From an uncultured Parolsenella sp. (GTDB lineage: Bacteria; Actinomycetota; Coriobacteriia; Coriobacteriales; Atopobiaceae), in the NCBI RefSeq assembly GCF_934660935.1, contig NZ_CAKUIH010000013.1:1-41583 (forward strand): 41,583 nt of DNA, read 5' to 3'. A program made the translations under genes and the position numbers. This document shows positions 16,000-22,298 of the stretch, piece by piece. The notes beneath the pieces are model-generated. The model saw only the letters and a list, made by a program, of their open reading frames with translations, did not search any database and was not told the DNA's origin. Positions within the stretch are counted from its first letter, which is position 1. Every line of letters starts with the position of its first letter.

Positions 16000-17604
16000 A
16001 TGTCTGACTGCTCCATGATCGACGTCTGCGAGGCGACCCACGTGGTCGGCGTCGACTCCGGTGACAAGCCGGCGGGTCTCGAGGCGACCATGGGGGATGA
16101 CTCCCTCCACGACGAGTGCGGCATCTTCGGCATCTGGGCCCCCGGCCGCGACGTCGCGCGCATGACCTACTTTGCGCTCCATGCCCTGCAGCACCGTGGC
16201 CAGGAGAGCGCGGGTATCGCCGTCGGCGACGGCAAGAGCGTGTTCGTGCGCAAGGACCTCGGCCTCGTCACGCAGGTCTTCACGGACTCCGACCTCTCTG
16301 CCCTCTCCGGCAAGGTCGCCGTGGGCCACGTCCGCTACGGCACCGCGGGCTCGAAGGGTTGGGAGAGCGCCCAGCCGCACCTTTCCGCCATCAACGAGGT
16401 CATCATCGCCCTCGCCCACAACGGCACGCTCGTTAACTTCGACCAGCTTCGCGTCGAGCTCATCAACATGGGAGTTCCCTTCCGCACCCAGACTGACTCC
16501 GAGGTCGCCGCGCGCCTCATCGGCTTCTTCACGGAGAAGAAGCACCAGCTCCGTAGTGGTATCGCTCATGCGATGGCCATGATGGAGGGCGGCTACGCCA
16601 TGGCGCTCGTTCGCGAGAACGCCCTCTATGCCTTCCGCGATCCCCGTGGCATCCGTCCTCTTTGCCTCGGCAAGCTCCCTAACGAGCAGGGTTGGTGCGT
16701 CGCCAGCGAGACCTGCGCTCTCGACATCGTGGGCGCGGAGTACGTCCGTGACGTTCGTCCCGGCGAGATCATCCGTATCTCTGACGACGGCATCTCCTGC
16801 GAGCAGGTGCTCGATCCCGAGCCTCGCGCGGAATGCATCTTCGAGCACGTCTACTTCGCGCGCCCTGACACGCGCTTCCACGGCAAGAGCGTCTACTCGA
16901 TGCGCTACCAGATGGGCATCCAGCTCGCCCGCGAGTGCCCGGTCGACGCGGACCTCGTCATTGGCGTGCCTGACTCCGGCCTGCCGCCCGCGGAGGGCTT
17001 CGCCCACGAGCTCGGCCTTCCCTTTGGCGAGGGCCTCATCAAGAACCGCTACGTCGCCCGCACCTTCATCCAGCCCACGCAGGAGCTACGCGAGATGGGC
17101 GTCCGCCTCAAGCTTAACGCCCTCGCGGACAACGTCGCCGGCAAGCGCCTCGTCGTCATCGATGACTCGATCGTGCGCGGCACCACCTCCAAGCAGATCG
17201 TCCGCATGCTGAAGGACGCCGGCGCCGCCGAAGTCCACATGCGCATCAACTCGCCCGAGGTTATCTGGCCATGCTTCTACGGCATCGATACGGACACGCA
17301 GGACCAGCTCATTTCCGCCCGCAAGGACGTCGATGAGATCTGCGAGTTCATCGGTGCGGATTCCCTCGGCTTCCTTTCCGTCGATGGCCTGCGCGCCTGC
17401 GTCCCGTCTCTCGCGGGGTGCGAGGGCTGCTCCGAGGGTTGCTCCGGCTACTGCGAGGCGTGCTTCACTGGCTGCTATCCCGTCGAGATTCCCGCGAGCT
17501 TCTCGAAGGGCAAGTTCCTCGAGGGTTATAAGCCGCGCAACCTCAGCCGTGCGAGCGAGGCCTCGCAGATGGATATCCAGGACGTCGCCAAGAAGGAACT
17601 GTAG
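16000..17604 (+). CDS. purF: Amidophosphoribosyltransferase
   Basis: 534 residues. The catalytic cysteine is Cys40 in DECGIFGIW, so the putative propeptide is 39 residues, longer than the ~10 of Bacillus PurF. The glutaminase domain (ALQHRGQESAGI, VRYGTAG, HNGTLVNF) is followed by the PRPP motif RLVVIDDSIVRGTTSKQ. C-terminal cysteines are clustered (CEGCSEGCSGYCEACFTGC), in the region where iron-sulfur PurF enzymes have ligand cysteines. It makes phosphoribosylamine, the first step of purine synthesis. ATG 16000 has GGAAGG (15988-15993). An alternative start nearer Cys40 cannot be excluded. Confidence 0.95.
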   Translation: MSDCSMIDVCEATHVVGVDSGDKPAGLEATMGDDSLHDECGIFGIWAPGRDVARMTYFALHALQHRGQESAGIAVGDGKSVFVRKDLGLVTQVFTDSDLSALSGKVAVGHVRYGTAGSKGWESAQPHLSAINEVIIALAHNGTLVNFDQLRVELINMGVPFRTQTDSEVAARLIGFFTEKKHQLRSGIAHAMAMMEGGYAMALVRENALYAFRDPRGIRPLCLGKLPNEQGWCVASETCALDIVGAEYVRDVRPGEIIRISDDGISCEQVLDPEPRAECIFEHVYFARPDTRFHGKSVYSMRYQMGIQLARECPVDADLVIGVPDSGLPPAEGFAHELGLPFGEGLIKNRYVARTFIQPTQELREMGVRLKLNALADNVAGKRLVVIDDSIVRGTTSKQIVRMLKDAGAAEVHMRINSPEVIWPCFYGIDTDTQDQLISARKDVDEICEFIGADSLGFLSVDGLRACVPSLAGCEGCSEGCSGYCEACFTGCYPVEIPASFSKGKFLEGYKPRNLSRASEASQMDIQDVAKKEL

Positions 17605-17679
17605 ACAAGCCGCTCTCCCGGCAAGATGCCGGGTGTGCGATCGAAGGCTCGAGGGTCCCAGGCCCGCGAAAGGACAGAC

Positions 17680-18756
17680 ATGAGCAACGAAAAGCACGTG
17701 ACGTACGAGGACGCCGGCGTCTCCACCGCTGAGGGCGCTCGCGCGGTCGACGCCATCAAGGCGGCCGTGAAGGAGACCAACCGTCCTGAGGTCATCGGTG
17801 GCCTCGGCGGCTTTGGCGGCTGCTTCTCCGCAGCTGCGTTCAAAGACATGGAAGACCCCGTGATGGTCTCCGGCACCGATGGCGTGGGCACCAAGCTCGC
17901 CATCGCCCAGCTGCTCGATCGTCACGACACCGTGGGAGAGGACCTCGTCGCGATGTGCGTCGATGACGTCGTGCCCATCGGCGCCGAGCCGCTGTTCTTC
18001 CTCGACTACGTCGCCATTGGCAAGCTCCGCGCCGAGCACGTCGCCGAGATTGTTAAGGGCATCGCCAACGGCTGCAAGAAGAGCGGCTGCGCCCTCGTCG
18101 GCGGCGAGATGGCCGAGCACCCCGGCGTCATGAACCCGGACGACTATGACCTCGCCGGTTTCGTCGTGGGCGTCGTTGACCGACCGAAGATGATCGGTCC
18201 CGAGAAGGTCAAGGCCGGCGACGTCATCCTTGGCCTCGCCAGCTCCGGCATCCACTCGAACGGCTACTCGCTCGTCCGCAAGGTTGCCATCGAGGGCAAG
18301 ACCGTCGAGGAGCTCGAGGCCTACAACGAGGAGCTCGGCGAGTCCGTCGCTGACGCTGTCATGCGCCCGACCACCATCTACGCCGGCCAGCTCATCCACG
18401 CCCTGCATGCCGGTGCCCCCATCCACGCCATGGCCCACATCACCGGCGGTGGCATCACCGAGAACCTCAACCGCGCGCTTCCCGCGGACGTCGATGCCCT
18501 GGTCTATCGCGGCGGCGAGGCCGGCCCCGCCTGGAGCATCCCGCCCATCATCGGCTATGTGAGCCGCCTTGCGGGCCTTTCCCTCGACGAGGCCTACAAG
18601 ACTTTCAACATGGGCGTTGGCATGAGCATCATCTGTGCCCCCGAGGACGTCGACGCCGTGACGGCCGCCCTCAAGGCCGAGGGTCTCGACCCGTTCCTCA
18701 TGGGCGAGTGCGTCGCCGGTTCCGGCGAGGTCCTCTACCGCGATGACGCTGAGTAG
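17680..18756 (+). CDS. purM: Phosphoribosylformylglycinamidine cyclo-ligase (AIR synthetase)
   Basis: 358 residues. Motifs include VTYEDAGVS, MVSGTDGVGTKL, DVVPIGAEPLFFLDY, CALVGGEMAEHPG, GLASSGIHSNGYSLVRK, HITGGGITENLNR and FNMGVGM. It closes the imidazole ring using ATP. ATG 17680 has GCGAAAGGA (17666-17673). purN begins 9 bp after its stop, so the two are translationally close, as is common. Confidence 0.96.
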   Translation: MSNEKHVTYEDAGVSTAEGARAVDAIKAAVKETNRPEVIGGLGGFGGCFSAAAFKDMEDPVMVSGTDGVGTKLAIAQLLDRHDTVGEDLVAMCVDDVVPIGAEPLFFLDYVAIGKLRAEHVAEIVKGIANGCKKSGCALVGGEMAEHPGVMNPDDYDLAGFVVGVVDRPKMIGPEKVKAGDVILGLASSGIHSNGYSLVRKVAIEGKTVEELEAYNEELGESVADAVMRPTTIYAGQLIHALHAGAPIHAMAHITGGGITENLNRALPADVDALVYRGGEAGPAWSIPPIIGYVSRLAGLSLDEAYKTFNMGVGMSIICAPEDVDAVTAALKAEGLDPFLMGECVAGSGEVLYRDDAE

Positions 18757-18765
18757 GAGGCAGCC

Positions 18766-19386
18766 ATGAGCGAGCCCCTCAAGATCGGTGTCCTCATCTC
18801 TGGTAGCGGCACGAACCTGCAGGCCATCATCGACCGCATCAATGACGGTAGCCTCAACGCGAGCGTCGAGCTCGTGATTTCGAGCCGCCCCGATGCCTAC
18901 GGCCTCAAGCGCGCCGAGGCGGCGGGCGTCGAAGCCTTCACGCTCTCCAAGGAGTTCTACAAGGAGAACGACGACCCCGATGATTTCATCGCCAGGATGT
19001 TCCGCGAGCGTGGCTGCGAGTACATCATCATGGCCGGCTACATGCGTATGGTCCATGCGTCGCTACTCGACGCCTTCCCCAACCGTGTCGTGAACCTGCA
19101 CCCGGCGCTCCTGCCGAGCTTCCGTGGCGCGCACGCCATCCAGGACGCGTTCGATCGCGGCGTGAAGGTCACGGGCGTCACGGTGCACTTCGCCAACGAG
19201 GAGTACGACAAGGGCCCGATCATCGCCCAGCGTGCGCTGACGGTGGAGGAGGGCTGGGACGTCGACACCCTCGAAGCCCACATCCACGAGATCGAGCACG
19301 AGCTCTATCCCGAGGTCATCGGCTGGCTCGCCGACGGTCGCGTCCACGTGCGCGAGAACAACACCGTGGCGATTGACCCGGCGTAG
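18766..19386 (+). CDS. purN: Phosphoribosylglycinamide formyltransferase
   Basis: 206 residues. It starts IGVLISGSGTNLQAIID, with MAGYMRMV, the catalytic Asn-His pair in NLHPALLPSFRGAHA, and the metal/folate loop TGVTVHFANEEYDKGPII containing the catalytic Asp. It transfers a formyl group from 10-formyl-THF to GAR. Binding site GGAGGCAGCC directly precedes the ATG. Last gene of the purine run, followed by a bidirectional terminator. Confidence 0.96.
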   Translation: MSEPLKIGVLISGSGTNLQAIIDRINDGSLNASVELVISSRPDAYGLKRAEAAGVEAFTLSKEFYKENDDPDDFIARMFRERGCEYIIMAGYMRMVHASLLDAFPNRVVNLHPALLPSFRGAHAIQDAFDRGVKVTGVTVHFANEEYDKGPIIAQRALTVEEGWDVDTLEAHIHEIEHELYPEVIGWLADGRVHVRENNTVAIDPA

Positions 19387-19455
19387 GGCATCCGCCGCAA
19401 CGGGCTCATCACGACGGGTTCGCCGCAACGGGTTCACCGAACTAGCTTTATGAAG

Positions 19456-19499
19456 AGGTCCCGGTCACTTCTCGTTTACGAGGGTGGCCGGGACCTTCT
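19456..19499. terminator. Bidirectional terminator, purN and RNA methyltransferase
   Basis: A 13-bp stem (19456-19468 with 19484-19496) and an inner CTCG/CGAG stem (19471-19474, 19479-19482) form one long hairpin between two converging genes. On the plus side it is followed by TCT. Confidence 0.8.
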
Positions 19500-19565
19500 G
19501 TTGTGCGCCGTGGCTGCCTGGGTGTCAGGGTACGTCTGCGCGCGTGGTGCAGTACCGCTCGCCCC

Positions 19566-20756
19566 CTACCTGCGCTTGAGCACCGCGACGGTCTCCGCGT
19601 GCTTGGTGTGCGGGAACATATCGACCACGTCAAGCCGTGCCACCTCATAGCCGCCGGAAAGGAACTGCTCGAGGTCACGGCGCTGGGTCACGGGGTTGCA
19701 GCTCACGTAGACGACGCGTTCGGGAGCGAGCCCAAGCACGCCGTTGATGAACGTGGGGGTCGAACCCGCGCGGGGCGGGTCCATGAGGATGACGTCGAAC
19801 CCCGCGCGGTCGCCGCGGGCGACGTCTTTCATGTAGGCGGTCGCGTCTGCGCAGACGAAGCGGCAGCGGTCCTCGAGGTTGTTGCGACGGGCGTTCTTGC
19901 GCGCGTCGCCGACGGCGCCGTCCACCTGCTCCACGCCCACGACCTCGAGGCCCTCGACCTGGCGTGCCGCGCACATGCCGATGGTGCCGATGCCGCAGTA
20001 GGCGTCGAGCACGCGCATACCGCCCTCGAGCCCGGCGCCCTCGATGGCGAGGGAGTAGAGCACCTCGGTCTGGGCGGGGTTCGTCTGGTAGAACGAGGTG
20101 GGTCCAATCTCGAACTCGCAGCCGAGGAGCTCATCGGCCATCTTGCCGCCGCCAAAGAGCGGGCGGGACTCGTGGCCGAGGATCGCGTTCGTGCGGCGCT
20201 GGTTGACGTTCTGCGCCATCGCGGTGACGAAGGGCGCTCTCGCGCGGACGCGCTGGACGAACTCCCTCTCATGCGCGATGCCCTTGCCGTTCGTCACGAC
20301 GGTGAGCAGGCACTCGTCTGTCGCATAGCCCATGCGTACCACGGCATGGCGGAGAAGCCCGCGGCCGCGGTCCTCGTCATAGGCGGGAATGCGCATGTCC
20401 TCCGCGGCGCGGGCGACGGCGTTCAGCGCCTCGCGTGCGTGTGGGGCCTCGACCAGGCATTTGGCGCACGGGACGATGCGGTGCGTGCCGCGCGCGTAGA
20501 AGCCCGAGCGCACACGTCCGTGCGGGCCGGGGGCGAAGGGCGTTGCCGCCTTGTGACGATAGCGAACGGGCTCGTTGCCGTCCGTGTCCATGCCGTAGAC
20601 CTCGAGGGCATCGATGATGTCCGCCGGGAGGATGTCCGAGAAGAGTCCGACCACGGCCTCGCGCTTGCGCTTGAGCTGGATGGGGTAGGGCACTGCCAGC
20701 CACTCGCATCCGCCGCAACTCTTGGCGATCGGGCAGGTGTACGTCTTGAACCCCAT
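19566..20756 (-). CDS. Fe-S 23S rRNA (uracil-C5)-methyltransferase, RumA/TrmA family
   Basis: 396 residues on the minus strand. Cys8, Cys14, Cys17 and Cys97 fit the C-x5-C-x2-C-xn-C [4Fe-4S] pattern of RlmD (RumA). The SAM fold VLDAYCGIGTIGM, the DPPRAG motif and the catalytic VVYVSCNP follow. It methylates C5 of a uracil in rRNA; RlmC, RlmD or dual RlmCD specificity cannot be told. The start at 20756 has GAGGAG 4 bp upstream on its own strand. The open frame extends to 20903, but that part overlaps the leader of the divergent dehydrogenase. No TRAM domain is seen. Confidence 0.9.
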   Translation of the reverse strand: MGFKTYTCPIAKSCGGCEWLAVPYPIQLKRKREAVVGLFSDILPADIIDALEVYGMDTDGNEPVRYRHKAATPFAPGPHGRVRSGFYARGTHRIVPCAKCLVEAPHAREALNAVARAAEDMRIPAYDEDRGRGLLRHAVVRMGYATDECLLTVVTNGKGIAHEREFVQRVRARAPFVTAMAQNVNQRRTNAILGHESRPLFGGGKMADELLGCEFEIGPTSFYQTNPAQTEVLYSLAIEGAGLEGGMRVLDAYCGIGTIGMCAARQVEGLEVVGVEQVDGAVGDARKNARRNNLEDRCRFVCADATAYMKDVARGDRAGFDVILMDPPRAGSTPTFINGVLGLAPERVVYVSCNPVTQRRDLEQFLSGGYEVARLDVVDMFPHTKHAETVAVLKRR

Positions 20757-20874
20757 GCGTCTCCTCATCCTGCAATTCGCCCTGATGGCGAAGTGGTTAC
20801 ATTCTGGCAAAACGGGAGTGTTACCGTAGCTCCCTAACTTGGGCGCGCCCGCGCCCTCTACGAAAGGATACGAC

Positions 20875-21849
20875 ATGGCATACATCCGCAAGGTCGGCGT
20901 CATCGGTCAGGGACACGTGGGCGCGCACGTCGCGAACGCCCTTCTCATGCAGGGTCTTGCGGACGAGCTCTATCTCTGCGACATCAACGAGCAGAAGCTG
21001 ACGAGCGAGGTCCAGGACTTCACTGACGCCCTGTCGTTCTATCCCCACAACTGCAAGATCGTCGCCTGTGGCGCCGAGTACGAGAAGCTCGCTGGCTGCG
21101 ACGTCATCGTGAACGCCGCCGGTGACGTCTCCGCCGCCGCCAAGGACCGTGACGGCGAGCTCTTCGTCACCTCCGAGATCGCCCGCACCTTCATCGCCCG
21201 CGTTGCCGATGCCGGCTTCGAGGGCGTCTGGGTCTCCATCTCCAACCCCTGCGACGTCATCTGCACCGAGATCTGGCGTCTCTCCGGCTGTGACCCCAAG
21301 CGTATCGTGGGCTCCGGCACTGCTCTGGACTCCGGCCGCCTGCGCAATGCCATCTCCAAGCGCGTCGGTCTCGATCAGCACTCCATCAACGCCTATATGC
21401 TCGGCGAGCACGGCGCGTCCCAGTTCGCCGCCATGTCCTGCGTGAGCTTCGGCTGCAAGACGCTCGCTGACCTCGCCGCCGAGCAGCCCGAGCGCTTCGG
21501 CTTTGACCAGGCCAAGTGCGAGGCCGAGGCACGTCACGGCGGCTACGTCACCTACGCCGGCAAGCAGTGCACGGAGTACGCGGTCGCCAACGCCGCCGTC
21601 CGTCTCGTCCAGGCAGTCCTTGGCAACGAGCACTACGTGACCTGCTGCTCGACGCTGCTCACCGGCGAGCACGGCGAGGAGGGCATCTTCTCGTCCATCC
21701 CGTGCGTCGTGGGTGCGAACGGTGTCGAGGAGACCTTCGAGCTGCCGCTCGACGAGCGCGAGCAGGCCGCCTTCCACGCGAGCTGCGAGCACATCCGCGG
21801 CAACATCGCCCAGCTCGGCAGCTGGTGGAACGACGAGGCCCGCGTATAG
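20875..21849 (+). CDS. L-2-hydroxyacid dehydrogenase (L-lactate / L-2-hydroxyisocaproate type)
   Basis: 324 residues. The NAD fold GQGHVG is at residues 11-16. Catalytic residues of the LDH family are visible: Asp and Arg in LDSGRLR, Asn in SNPCDVI and His in GEHGASQF. The substrate loop AGDVSAAAKDRDGEL lacks the NQKPGETR sequence of true L-lactate dehydrogenases and resembles L-2-hydroxyisocaproate dehydrogenases, as does EAEARHGGYVTYAGKQCTEY. It would reduce a 2-oxoacid with NADH; a branched or bulky side chain is likely but inferred. ATG 20875 has GAAAGGA (20862-20868). Monocistronic, divergent from the RNA methyltransferase. Confidence 0.88.
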   Translation: MAYIRKVGVIGQGHVGAHVANALLMQGLADELYLCDINEQKLTSEVQDFTDALSFYPHNCKIVACGAEYEKLAGCDVIVNAAGDVSAAAKDRDGELFVTSEIARTFIARVADAGFEGVWVSISNPCDVICTEIWRLSGCDPKRIVGSGTALDSGRLRNAISKRVGLDQHSINAYMLGEHGASQFAAMSCVSFGCKTLADLAAEQPERFGFDQAKCEAEARHGGYVTYAGKQCTEYAVANAAVRLVQAVLGNEHYVTCCSTLLTGEHGEEGIFSSIPCVVGANGVEETFELPLDEREQAAFHASCEHIRGNIAQLGSWWNDEARV

Positions 21850-21916
21850 CTAGGCGTTCCCGGTGCGGTGCCGTGACGCCCGCCCTTGCCTTGCGATAAC
21901 TGAAGAGATGTGGTTT

Positions 21917-21946
21917 GCCCGGCAGGCTTGCGTCTGCCGGGCTTTT
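21917..21946 (+). terminator. Terminator after the dehydrogenase
   Basis: Perfect 9-bp stem GCCCGGCAG / CTGCCGGGC (21917-21925, 21934-21942) followed by TTTTCTTTT. Confidence 0.92.
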
Positions 21947-21958
21947 CTTTTGCGTCTG

Positions 21959-22075
21959 GTCTCGGCGTTGGGGCCATGGCTTGCGTTGGGTCTCGGCATT
22001 GGCGTGGGCCTTGCGCAAGGCGTGGTGCCACCGCTATGTCTTGCATCGAGGCTCGGCGCTGGCGTGGATCTTGCG
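21959..22075. repeat. Degenerate ~30-bp tandem repeats
   Basis: CTCGGC(G/A)(T/C)TGG...CTTGCG recurs with CTCGG at 21961, 21992 and 22052, and a decayed unit between the last two. Spacings of 31 and 60 bp fit a ~30-bp period. No convincing gene lies here. Confidence 0.6.
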
Positions 22076-22131
22076 ACGCGAATGCCGCGCCGTTGTGTGC
22101 CCCATCATCCGCACCACGCATGACTTTGGAC

Positions 22132-22168
22132 GGCATTCTGTCCCCAAATATGCATATAAGCTATATTT
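22132..22168 (+). promoter_or_regulatory. Shared upstream element, copy 1 (VWA adhesin)
   Basis: AAATATGCATATAAGC followed by TATATTT (22146-22168) matches the element at 25694-25716 in 22 of 23 positions. The flank GGC..TC..TCCC at 22132-22145 is also partly shared. ATATGCATAT inside it is a 10-bp palindrome. It begins 153 bp before the start codon. TATAAG (22155-22160) could be a -10 box, but no good -35 is seen. Confidence 0.75.
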
Positions 22169-22204
22169 CCGCAGGTAGATAGCTTCTTTTAGCAAACTTT
22201 AAAA

Positions 22205-22261
22205 CGGAGCCGTCTATTTGACGCCCTTTGGGGCCACCGTAAATGTAGTTTGACGGCTCCG
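22205..22261 (+). other. Long-loop inverted repeat in the VWA adhesin leader
   Basis: CGGAGCCGTC (22205-22214) and GACGGCTCCG (22252-22261) are perfectly complementary over 10 bp with a 37-base loop. They sit 38 bp before the start codon. The loop has ATTTGACG and GTTTGACG near its ends. Confidence 0.7.
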
Positions 22262-22298
22262 CGCGATCGGCGCGCAAGCGCTGGGGAGAGGAGCTTGT

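Noticed and set aside
21863..22182. Small overlapping frames in the degenerate repeat region
   Set aside because: They are driven by the repeat, start inside or near the terminator and lack binding sites.
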